NCBI RefSeq assembly: GCF_014653695.1
Contig: NZ_BNAR01000002.1
Span: 124,001-188,000, forward strand
Direction: 5' to 3'
Source: Lentzea cavernae
GTDB lineage: Bacteria; Actinomycetota; Actinomycetes; Mycobacteriales; Pseudonocardiaceae
Length of the DNA: 64,000 nt
Shown here: piece by piece, positions 35,903-43,653 of the stretch
How positions within the stretch are numbered: position 1 is the first letter of the stretch
Layout: every line of letters starts with the position of its first letter
Translations under genes and position numbers: made by a program
The notes under the pieces: generated by a model
Database searches by the model: none
What the model was told of the DNA's origin: nothing
What the model saw: only the letters and a program-made list of their open reading frames with translations

Positions 35903-36403
35903 TCAGCAGGACTGGGAGAAGCGGAACTCGGCCCACACCGTCTTGAATCCGTCGCCGGGTGCGATGCCCCAGGTAGTGGCCAGCTCGTCGACCAGCAGCA
36001 TTCCCCGGCCTCGGAACTCTCCGAGGCGGGACTTGCCCAGTACCGGCAGCTGCGGTGCGGTGTCGTCGACCTCGCACCGCACCACGCACGGCGCTGGCGT
36101 GACGAGCAACCGCATCCACCGTGTGCTGCGGCCATGGTCGAACGCGTTGCTGACCAGTTCGGTGATCACCAGCAAGACGTCGTCGAGGTCGTCGTCGGAC
36201 AGCCCTGCCAGCGCCAGACGCGCCAGGGCGCGGATTCCGGCGACGTTGTGCTCGTAGTCGTCGAGGTCAACGCTGCGCGAGCGCGGTTTGTCACCAACAC
36301 GGCTGGCGGACGACACAGGCCCCACATCCTCGTTCTCGGCGGCTCGTGTTCGGCGGATGCGACCGCCTTTCCCCGGAGTACCCACAAAGAGTGATCGATT
36401 CAT
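35903..36403 (-). CDS. HATPase_c_2 anti-sigma-type serine kinase
   Basis: 166 residues from ATG 36403. A ~45-residue disordered N-terminus precedes a compact GHKL domain: ITELVSNAFDHG (N-box), VDDTAPQLPV (G1) and GRGMLLVDELATTWGIAPG (G2 and lid region), the RsbW/SpoIIAB-like pattern of Streptomyces anti-sigma or STAS kinases. It most likely phosphorylates the STAS protein encoded at 32248 or binds a sigma factor. No sigma gene is present in the block. Confidence 0.85.
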   Translation of the reverse strand: MNRSLFVGTPGKGGRIRRTRAAENEDVGPVSSASRVGDKPRSRSVDLDDYEHNVAGIRALARLALAGLSDDDLDDVLLVITELVSNAFDHGRSTRWMRLLVTPAPCVVRCEVDDTAPQLPVLGKSRLGEFRGRGMLLVDELATTWGIAPGDGFKTVWAEFRFSQSC

Positions 36404-36729
36404 CTGGATCTCACCAGTGCGTCACCGCAACGGGCACCGATCGTGGCGTGCCGGTTCGCGGTCGAGGGACGCTCCTGAGCGTCGTAGCGCCGAAGTAGTG
36501 GTGATGATCAGTCAGTAGACCCCGACAGGGGCTCGGAGGTGAGTCGCGCTGTCGACGCGAGTGTGTTGAATGCCCCGGCGGCCCATCGGTCGCGTTGGCG
36601 GTCAGTTCCCCGTGCCCGGATGGAATGACTTTCCGTAGCGGCGACGGTTCGGTGGGTAACCATGGATCGGTCCAGCATCCTCACGAAGGGACTGCCTGAG
36701 TTTGTTCGCCTTCTGTGGCGGCGGTTGTT
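36404..36729. other. intergenic stretch left of the IS21 element
   Basis: About 325 bases without a supportable gene; short overlapping frames only. Contains the promoter of the anti-sigma gene and the left flank of the insertion. Confidence 0.4.
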
Positions 36730-36789
36730 CATGAACCTGGACGGCAGGTCTTGATCGTCCAGATCGATGTTCACGAATTTTGACGGCAG
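36730..36789 (+). repeat. IS21 left-end multiple terminal repeats
   Basis: Two 18-bp copies, CATGAACCTGGACGGCAG (36730-36747) and CACGAATTTTGACGGCAG (36772-36789). They match the inverted right-end copies and are probable transposase binding sites. Confidence 0.75.
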
Positions 36790-36839
36790 GGTTGCGTGCG
36801 GTGGGAGCATGGTTGCTTCGCTGTGCCGAGGAGCTGCTC

Positions 36840-38471
36840 GTGCCGTCGACGTCGAGGGTGGAGCTGTACGCCGCGATCCGCCGGGACTCTCGTGCCGGGG
36901 TGTCGGGGCGTGAGATCGAGCGCCGGTACAAGGTGGGCTGGCGGACGGTGAAGCAGGCGTTGTCCTCGGCGTGGCCGCAGGAACGCAAGATCTATCCGCC
37001 GCGTGGGTCGAAGCTCGATCCGTTCAAGCCAGCGATCGACGCGATGCTGCGCGAGGACCTGCGGGCGCCGCGCAAACAGCGGCACACGGTGAAGCGGATC
37101 TTCGACCGGCTGATCGACGAGCACGGCATGACCGACGTGTCCTACGGGCGCGTGCGTGCTTACGTGGCCGAGCGGAAACCGCAGATCAGCGCGGGCACAG
37201 GCAGGGTGTTCGAGGACGTGTTCGTGCCGCAGACGCATCGTCCGGGGATGGAGGCCGAGGTCGACTTCGGTGAGGTGTCGGTGCGGCTGCGTGGTGAGCA
37301 GGTGGTGTTGTTCTTGTTCTGCCTGCGGTTGTCGTTCTCCGGGCGGGCGGTGCACCGGGTGTTCGCCTCGGGTGGGCAGGAGGCGTTCTTCGAGGGGCAC
37401 GAGCACGCGTTCCGGGTGCTGGGCGGGGTGCCCGCGGGCAAGATCCGTTACGACAATCTTCGGGCGGCGGTCGCCCAGGTGCTGGGGTTCACCCGGCAGC
37501 GGGTGGAGACCGAGCGATGGACGGCGTTCCGGTCGCACTGGGGCATCGAACCGTGGTACTGCCGGCCGGGTGAGATCGGCGCCCATGAGAAGGGCGGAGT
37601 CGAGGGCGAGATCGGCTGGTTCCGCCGCAACCACCTGGTCCCTGTCCCGGAGGTCGAGTCGCTGGCCGAGCTCAATGAGTCGATCGACCACTGGGATCTG
37701 CAGGACATGGACCGCCGGATCGGGTCGCGTCCGCGCACGTTCGGCGAGATGTTCGCCGCGGAGAAGCCGTTGCTGCAGGCGTTGCCGGTCGAGCCGTTCG
37801 AGACCGGCCGCTGGTTCACGCCCCGCGTCGACCGCTACTCCCAGATCTCGGTGCGCACCAACCGTTACTCGGTTCCGGTCCGGTTGATCGGACGGCGGTT
37901 GCGGGTCCAGCTGCACGCCTCGGAGCTGGTGGTCTTCGACGGCCGCACCGTGGTCGCCCGGCACGAACGGCTGCTGGCCAAAGGCGCCGTCCGCTTGGAC
38001 CTGGACCACTACCTCGAGGGTCTGCTGCGCAAGCCTGGGGCGTTGCCGGGCGCGACGGCGCTGGAGCAGGCGCGGGCGGCGGGCAAGTTCACGCCGGTCC
38101 ACGACGCCTGGTGGTCGGCGGCCCGCAAGGCACACGGCGACCGCGACGGCACTCGCGCGCTGATCGAGGTGTTGTTGCTGCACAGGCATCTCAGCCACGA
38201 CCACGTCGTCGCTGGGATGGCCGCGGCGCTGCATGCCGGCGCGCTCACCGCCGACGCGGTCGCGTTGGAGGCCCGCAAGTCCGCGGAGACCGACCATCCC
38301 GAACCCCTTGCCATGCTTGGCGATTCCCATCGGCTGGGCAGGTTCACGTCGCTGACGGAACGGCGACTGACCCACCTTCCTGCCGACAGCAGACCGCTGC
38401 CCAGTATTGCCGCCTATGACGATCTTCTGCCCAGCCGTCGCGCTCGACGCGGAGGAGGGATCGGACCGTGA
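36840..38471 (+). CDS. istA: IS21-family transposase IstA
   Basis: 543 residues from GTG 36840 with GAGGAG upstream; the frame is open to 36780 but those codons overlap the terminal repeat. An N-terminal helix-turn-helix (VSGREIERRYKVGWRTVKQA) is followed by an integrase-like core whose acidic residues appear as EAEVDFGEV, YDNLRAAV and EKGGVEGEIGW, then the C-terminal beta domain RYSVPVRLIGRRLRVQ. Catalyses cut-and-paste/copy-paste transposition with IstB. Its stop overlaps the istB start. Confidence 0.95.
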   Translation: MPSTSRVELYAAIRRDSRAGVSGREIERRYKVGWRTVKQALSSAWPQERKIYPPRGSKLDPFKPAIDAMLREDLRAPRKQRHTVKRIFDRLIDEHGMTDVSYGRVRAYVAERKPQISAGTGRVFEDVFVPQTHRPGMEAEVDFGEVSVRLRGEQVVLFLFCLRLSFSGRAVHRVFASGGQEAFFEGHEHAFRVLGGVPAGKIRYDNLRAAVAQVLGFTRQRVETERWTAFRSHWGIEPWYCRPGEIGAHEKGGVEGEIGWFRRNHLVPVPEVESLAELNESIDHWDLQDMDRRIGSRPRTFGEMFAAEKPLLQALPVEPFETGRWFTPRVDRYSQISVRTNRYSVPVRLIGRRLRVQLHASELVVFDGRTVVARHERLLAKGAVRLDLDHYLEGLLRKPGALPGATALEQARAAGKFTPVHDAWWSAARKAHGDRDGTRALIEVLLLHRHLSHDHVVAGMAAALHAGALTADAVALEARKSAETDHPEPLAMLGDSHRLGRFTSLTERRLTHLPADSRPLPSIAAYDDLLPSRRARRGGGIGP

Positions 38472-39259
38472 CCGCGAAACGTCATCGGGGCCTGACCGAA
38501 CAGGCCGCTGACGCTGCCATCGACCAGGCCTGCCGGATGCTGCGCTTGCCTACGATCCGCGCGGAGTTTCCCGACCTGGCCGAGGCCGCGGCCCGTGAGC
38601 AGATGTCCTACAAGGGATTCCTGGCCGAGTTGCTGATGGCCGAGTGTGATGACCGCGCCCGGCGGCGCTCGGAACGCCGGATCAAGGCCGCCCAGTTCCC
38701 GCGCGAGAAGTCGTTGCGCGCCTTCGACTTCGATGCCAATTCCACCGTCGATCCAGCGGTGATCCACACGCTGGCCAGCTGCGAGTGGGTCAAGAAAGGC
38801 CTGCCGCTCTGCCTGATCGGCGACTCCGGCACCGGCAAGTCGCACCTGCTCATCGCGCTGGGCACCGAGGCGGCGATGGCCGGGTTCCGGGTCCGCTACA
38901 CACTGGCCACGAAGCTGGTCAACGAACTCGTCGAAGCCGCCGACGACAAGGTCCTCACCAAGACCATCGCCCGCTACGGCCGAGTCGATCTTCTCTGCAT
39001 CGACGAACTCGGCTATATGGAGCTGGATCGCCGCGGAGCCGAGCTGTTGTTCCAAGTTCTGACCGAGCGGGAGGAGAAGGCGTCCGTCGCGATCGCGTCC
39101 AACGAGTCGTTCGCCGGCTGGACCAAGACCTTCACCGACCCCAGGCTCTGCGCCGCCATCGTCGACCGGCTCACCTTCGGCGGCAACATCATCGAGACCG
39201 GCACCGACTCCTACCGCCTCGCCCAGACCCGCGCCCGCACCCACGACACCGGCAAGTGA
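38468..39259 (+). CDS. istB: IS21-family helper ATPase IstB
   Basis: 263 residues from GTG 38468, overlapping the istA TGA. AAA+ protein of the DnaC/IstB group: Walker A GDSGTGKSHL, Walker B LLCIDELGYM, sensor region SNESFAGWTKTF, and the C-terminal GNIIETGTDSYR common to IstB. It selects the target and activates IstA. Intact length for the family. Confidence 0.95.
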   Translation: MTAKRHRGLTEQAADAAIDQACRMLRLPTIRAEFPDLAEAAAREQMSYKGFLAELLMAECDDRARRRSERRIKAAQFPREKSLRAFDFDANSTVDPAVIHTLASCEWVKKGLPLCLIGDSGTGKSHLLIALGTEAAMAGFRVRYTLATKLVNELVEAADDKVLTKTIARYGRVDLLCIDELGYMELDRRGAELLFQVLTEREEKASVAIASNESFAGWTKTFTDPRLCAAIVDRLTFGGNIIETGTDSYRLAQTRARTHDTGK

Positions 39260-39341
39260 CGTCAACATTCACGAACAACGATCATGGTTCCGGCCGCCGA
39301 CTGACGTCAGAGTTCGCGGACAACTGACGTCAGCTTTCACG
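39256..39341 (-). repeat. IS21 right-end multiple terminal repeats
   Basis: Three 18-bp copies at 39256-39273, 39301-39318 and 39324-39341 (for example CTGACGTCAGCTTTCACG), the reverse complement of the left-end type. The following bases to 39543 hold no gene. Confidence 0.75.
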
Positions 39342-39543
39342 GCCGAAACCAGTGGCGCGAGTCACGGCCCAACAGAACGCTGGTGAATCAGCTGCGCGAC
39401 GCCGTCAGCGGTGCGCACGCGTTAACGCGTGCGGCGGCTCGGAGTCCAAGTCCGCCAAGTACCGGTAGCTCAGCGGCTGTGCGACCGTCCTCGAGCAGGT
39501 AACGCGCGGGCCTCTCTGTCCGACTCGCAGGACGGGAGGTGGA

Positions 39544-40656
39544 ATGGGCCTGTCTGCATGCCGGGGGTTTGGTCGAATCGTTGCGCTCGTGGCCGTGCTG
39601 TGGCTCTGCGGTTGCTCAACGACTGAGCCAACAACCGTTGATCTCAGCGTGCCCGAGCAGGGTTGGGGTCCGCCGCGGCCGATGTTCACCGCATCCGATC
39701 GGCCTGCGGGAGCCGTGTTGAACTCGGTGAGCGACGACCCTGCAGCCGGCGATGAGCGCAGCTTCCTCTCCGTGCGCACCAAGGATGCCGAGGATTGGAC
39801 CACAAGCGGGTCGCTGGTCCTGGAGCCTGGTGGGCAGTACGAGGCGTCGATCAGTGTTCATAACGACGCACGACCTGGCACAGGAGCTGCGAGCACTGAG
39901 ACGCGGGTACAGGCGCAATTGCCCGCGACGGTGGACGGCCGCGAGCGGATCAGCGCCGTGCTGACCTCGGGGAGCGCGGAGCCTCCGTCGGTGTGGCGGT
40001 CGCTTGTGCTGGCCAGTTCCGAACACCCGGTGCTGATCAGAATCGTCCCGGACTCCGCTGTGCTGCGCACCGGTCGCCTGCCACAGGGCCTTGCACTGTC
40101 GGCGGAAGACCTGTTCAGCAAACGAGGAGTGCTGATTGGCTGCGATGGTCTGACGGGAAACATCACCGGAGAAGACGACTGTCGTGCCGAAGTCCGCTTC
40201 CGGTTCGTCGCGGACCACCCGAACTTCACCATCACCCAGCGCGTGGCGAAACGCGGCAGCGGGAACTACGAGTACACGCCGCGCGTGACGCCGGCAGATG
40301 AGCTCGACATCAAGGTCAAGTACGAGAACACGGGCACAATCCAACAGGATGACGTAGTGATCAGGATTGAGTTGCCGAGTCGGTTCGAGCCGATCACCGG
40401 AACCACGCACGTGGCGAACTCGTCAACCGAAGGCAAGTGGACGCGAATTGATGGTGACGAGGTCACAAGGCGAGGTGTGAACCTCGGATCTTATGCTGTC
40501 AACGGCGTATCCTACGTCCGCACGTCGATCCGCATAGTCGATCATGCAGAGTTGAGCTGTGGTACCAACGCGATCGTGAGCCGGGCCGTTGTGGAGACTC
40601 AAAACGGCAGCAAGTCTCATGATCTGACCGTTGAGGTCGAGCGACCGTGCCGATGA
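39544..40656 (+). CDS. lipoprotein with DUF11-like adhesive domain
   Basis: 370 residues from ATG 39544 with GGGAGGTGG upstream. A signal sequence with lipobox (ALVAVLWLCGC) anchors it outside the membrane. Predicted beta-rich; the C-terminal part (ADELDIKVKYENTGTIQQDD, VVIRIELPSRFEPITGTT) resembles DUF11/CARDB-like domains in surface proteins. Two cysteines (GCDG, EDDC) may pair. Coupled by overlap to a membrane protein gene; function unknown, probably surface exposed. Confidence 0.75.
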   Translation: MGLSACRGFGRIVALVAVLWLCGCSTTEPTTVDLSVPEQGWGPPRPMFTASDRPAGAVLNSVSDDPAAGDERSFLSVRTKDAEDWTTSGSLVLEPGGQYEASISVHNDARPGTGAASTETRVQAQLPATVDGRERISAVLTSGSAEPPSVWRSLVLASSEHPVLIRIVPDSAVLRTGRLPQGLALSAEDLFSKRGVLIGCDGLTGNITGEDDCRAEVRFRFVADHPNFTITQRVAKRGSGNYEYTPRVTPADELDIKVKYENTGTIQQDDVVIRIELPSRFEPITGTTHVANSSTEGKWTRIDGDEVTRRGVNLGSYAVNGVSYVRTSIRIVDHAELSCGTNAIVSRAVVETQNGSKSHDLTVEVERPCR

Positions 40657-41117
40657 AGCGTGCACATTCGCCTTGGTATGACGTCGTCGTCGCGGTGATC
40701 AGCCTCCTCGTCGCGCTCGTTGCGCTCGTTGCGCTCGCGATCAGCTTCATCGTGCCCGTCACACTCGATAAGGACGCACAGCAACGCGAACGAACCCGCT
40801 CTTGCATCGATGCTGTAGTCGACATGCGCAAGTCAGCACAGCAGATCCGCGGCGGCTACGCGGTGGACAAGGGCGCCCGCGGTGAACGCTTGGCCGACTG
40901 GGATGAGGGCGTCGCAGCGGGAGAGCGCATGCGGGTGACCTGTCGGAACTCTTCCCTTCCCGCACCTTCTGGCACTAGCGCGGACACGCTGTGGGAACAG
41001 ATGCACACTGCTCGCGAACAAGCCGCAGCGGGTCAGACCGATCTCCGCCCCATCGACGTGATGATGAAATGGACCACCGACTGCATCACGCACCTCACCA
41101 CCCCGCAGAGCTCATAA
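40653..41117 (+). CDS. membrane-anchored hypothetical protein
   Basis: 154 residues from ATG 40653, which overlaps the lipoprotein stop (ATGA). One TM helix near 11-35 (VVVAVISLLVALVALVALAI) is followed by an external helical domain with three cysteines. Family not recognised. Likely works with the lipoprotein at the cell surface. Confidence 0.7.
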   Translation: MKRAHSPWYDVVVAVISLLVALVALVALAISFIVPVTLDKDAQQRERTRSCIDAVVDMRKSAQQIRGGYAVDKGARGERLADWDEGVAAGERMRVTCRNSSLPAPSGTSADTLWEQMHTAREQAAAGQTDLRPIDVMMKWTTDCITHLTTPQSS

Positions 41118-41515
41118 CAACCACGGGCGTGCAAGCAAGTCAAGCTGCTGATGCAGGAGAGCGATGGTCTGCGCCGAGCGACGGCGTACCTATCGCAGGC
41201 GAACCTGCGGGGAAAGGTTCTGCCCTCTCGCGATGGTGCTGCGCCTCGAGCCGTTGCGTCTTCACGCCCACGACGCACCGCTTCGGCGTTCCTGAACAAG
41301 TCGTCACTGTAATCGTCGATTGGCCGATCAACCCTCGCAGTGCACCCTGGAAGCGGCGTCCGCGGCGACCTGGTGACGGTACACCGAGTGGCCAAGTGGA
41401 GAAACCTGAGAGAGATCGAACTTGAACGTGACTCCCTCATCGGTTCGTGCGGCTGGAAGAAGCAACGCTTGGACACCTGTTACCGCCGTCCTGACACTCG
41501 CAGGATCGCTGGTTG
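41118..41515. other. intergenic stretch, no gene seen
   Basis: Short frames on both strands have poor codon bias and no start signals. Nothing supportable. Confidence 0.35.
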
Positions 41516-41870
41516 TCACAGGCTGATGATCAAGCCGTAACCCCGCTCAGACCGACCGTGCAGGAACACGAAACGGACCGAAAGCACCTTCGCGGACGTG
41601 TGGATGGCCGGCTGCGCGGAGGTGGTGCCCCGAGTGTGCAGCCCATCCTCGCTCAGGCCACGGGCGCCCCCGGGAGTCGGTGTAGTCGTGGAGCCGGTCG
41701 TCGGCTGCCTCGATCCACAGGTACACCACCTCCCCGCCCCGCTGGTCACCGGGCAGGAATGGCGTGATCGTGTACTCCAGCGTGAACGCGTCCTCGCCGC
41801 AGGTGAGGCTCAGGACGTCGAGCCGATGCCGGCCGTCCAGCACGAACAGGGACTTGTCGACCTGGATCAC
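41516..41870 (-). pseudogene. small hypothetical protein, frameshifted
   Basis: From GTG/ATT region at 41870 the frame encodes a beta-rich segment (FVLDGRHRLDVLSLTC, TLEYTITPFLPGDQ); near 41680, in a run of G residues, the next frame continues ARGLSEDGLHTRGTTSAQP and KVLSVRFVFLHGRSERGYGL to a stop at 41516. Joined, it is a plausible ~115-aa protein of a type common in actinomycetes. Frameshift or sequencing error in the homopolymer. Confidence 0.5.
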
Positions 41871-41881
41871 TCGCGATCTCC

Positions 41882-42446
41882 TCAGGCGCTGCCGGGCGTC
41901 GGGACCTGGCAGGTGATGTAGCGGTCGGCTGCCGTGTTCGGCTTGGAGCCCTTGATGAACCAGTCGAAGGTGAGCTTGTTGCCGGTCGCGATCGCACCGG
42001 CGCTGTCATCGATGAACTGGTACCTGTTCACGCTGCCGTAGAAGTTGTAGCCGCTGCCCTGCGTGTGCGGCGAGTACGGCGGGTTGATCGTCTTGCCGTT
42101 CACGTAGGCGTAGGGCATCGAGACTGTCGCGATAGGACCGAGGTTGGCCTTCGCCGTGTTGGTCAGTTGGAAAACCCCACGCGAGGGCGCCGCCGGGTGC
42201 GCGTTGGAACGTCACGGTGGACACCGCATGATTCCACTTGCCGGTGCACAGGTTGTTGGCCGGTGTCATGGCGTGAACCTGCTCGGCATGCTGAGCAACG
42301 CGCTGCACGACAACGGCATCGTCGTCGCCCGTCGCGACGGTGAAGGTGCCACCACTGTTCGCGCCGAGAGTGCCGGCCTGAGCAGGTGATGCCACCGAAA
42401 CCAGCGCGGCGCCCGCTGCCAGTTCTGCCAGAACCTTCGTCTTCAC
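41882..42446 (-). pseudogene. secreted hypothetical protein, frameshifted
   Basis: ATG 42446 begins a signal peptide (KTKVLAELAAGAALVSVASP, cleaved near AQA). The first frame runs to about 42170, then a GGGGTTTT tract marks a shift to the frame GVFQLTNTAKANLGPIATVS, which ends TCQVPTPGSA at 41882. Combined length ~187 residues with two cysteines. Likely a secreted protein disabled by one base or a homopolymer error. Confidence 0.6.
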
Positions 42447-42479
42447 AGAAACTCCCCCATCCGCAGTGGACCTCCCGGG

Positions 42480-42896
42480 TCAGCTCGCCGGGGTGAGTGC
42501 GCGCGGCGCCCGCTGTTCCGGGATGACCGGGACGTTCTCGTCGTACTCGCGCTCGTGCACCGGCGCGGACGCGGCCCGCAAGGTCGAGACCAATAGGATC
42601 GCGCCGAGCGCACAGCCGACGATCACCAGTGCGTCGTGACCGGACCTGGCGGTGAACGTCAGCTCACCGAGGCTGCCGAGCACGAACCCGGAGTGCAGGC
42701 ACCACGCGACGATCGCGGTGGCAAGCGCGGCCCAGGCCCTGCTGGTCACGGCTACCAGGTTGACCACGGCGATCAACGTGACGACCGACAACACCGGCTC
42801 GCTCCGGACACCGACCGCGACCAGCAACAACGTCATGACGGCCGCGAGTGCCGACCCGAAGAAGAACGCGAAGCCCCCAGGAACCGGTGTGCGCAT
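42480..42896 (-). CDS. four-TM membrane protein next to kdpDE
   Basis: 138 residues from ATG 42896. Four hydrophobic helices in the first 110 residues; the layout (VLSVVTLIAVVNLVAVTSRA, then GHDALVIVGCALGAILLVST) recalls the DUF4118 membrane module of KdpD. The C-terminal tail is cytoplasmic, Glu/Arg-rich. Same strand as the kdp genes and 74 bases after kdpE, so it may be co-transcribed; function unknown. Confidence 0.65.
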   Translation of the reverse strand: MRTPVPGGFAFFFGSALAAVMTLLLVAVGVRSEPVLSVVTLIAVVNLVAVTSRAWAALATAIVAWCLHSGFVLGSLGELTFTARSGHDALVIVGCALGAILLVSTLRAASAPVHEREYDENVPVIPEQRAPRALTPAS

Positions 42897-42969
42897 GACT
42901 CCAGTCCACCCCTGAAATCCTGGTACTTCGAGGGCCCTTATGCAGTTCGAACACGTGCCTTACGCGACC

Positions 42970-43653
42970 TTAGGATTGGAAGCGGTAGCCCATACCGGGT
43001 TCGGTGATCAGGTGCTTCGGGTGTGAAGGGGTCTTCTCCAGCTTGCGCCGGAGCTGCGCCATGTACACGCGCAGGTACTGGGTCTCGTTGAGGTGCTTGG
43101 GTCCCCACACCTCCTGCAGGAGCTGCTTCTGCGTCACCAGCCGGTCGGGGTTGCGGGCGAGGACCTCGAGGATTCCCCACTCCGTGGGGGTCAGGTGCAC
43201 CTCGCGGTCGCCGCGGTGGACGCGCTTGACGGTGAAGTCGACGGTGAAGGTCGAGGTCGTCACAAGTGGTTCGTCCGGCACGTGCGCCGAGGTGGTCTTC
43301 CTGCGGACCGCGGCGCGCAGCCGGGCGAGGAGTTCGTCCATGCCGAACGGTTTGGTGACGTAGTCGTCGGCACCCGCGTCGAGCGCCTCGACCTTGGCCG
43401 CTGAGTCGGTGCGCGCCGACAGCACGATGATCGGCATCGTCGACCAGCCACGCAGGCCCGCTATGACGTCCACGCCATCTACATCGGGCAGGCCGAGGTC
43501 GAGCACGACGACGTCCGGCTTGCCTTCCACCGCGATGCTCAGCGCGGTTCTTCCGTCGTAGGCCGTCATGACGTTGTAGCCGTGAGCGCTGAGGTTGATT
43601 CTCAACGCGCGCACGATCTGTGGTTCGTCGTCGACCACCAGAACCGATGTCAT
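42970..43653 (-). CDS. kdpE: response regulator KdpE
   Basis: 227 residues. Receiver domain with DDE, the phospho-acceptor Asp in VVVLDLGLPDVDG, a Thr/Ser switch and Lys in DYVTKPF; C-terminal OmpR/PhoB winged helix (LTPTEWGILEVLARNPDRLV, YLRVYMAQLRRKLE). The ATG overlaps the kdpD stop. Activates kdpFABC when potassium is limiting. Confidence 0.95.
   Translation of the reverse strand: MTSVLVVDDEPQIVRALRINLSAHGYNVMTAYDGRTALSIAVEGKPDVVVLDLGLPDVDGVDVIAGLRGWSTMPIIVLSARTDSAAKVEALDAGADDYVTKPFGMDELLARLRAAVRRKTTSAHVPDEPLVTTSTFTVDFTVKRVHRGDREVHLTPTEWGILEVLARNPDRLVTQKQLLQEVWGPKHLNETQYLRVYMAQLRRKLEKTPSHPKHLITEPGMGYRFQS

Larger units (their letters stand above)
36730..39341 (+). mobile_element. IS21-family insertion sequence (outer limits approximate)
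   Basis: Two overlapping genes, istA and istB, flanked by short terminal repeats arranged 2 on the left and 3 on the right in opposite orientation. Both genes are intact, so the element is potentially active. Exact ends and target duplication were not resolved by eye. Confidence 0.85.

Noticed and set aside
36771..38375. 534-aa minus-strand open frame
   Set aside because: Antisense shadow of istA; Arg/His/Pro-rich with no family resemblance.
39462..39540. tRNA-like GGTAGCTCAGCGG sequence
   Set aside because: Starts like a D-arm but no acceptor, anticodon or T-arm follows.
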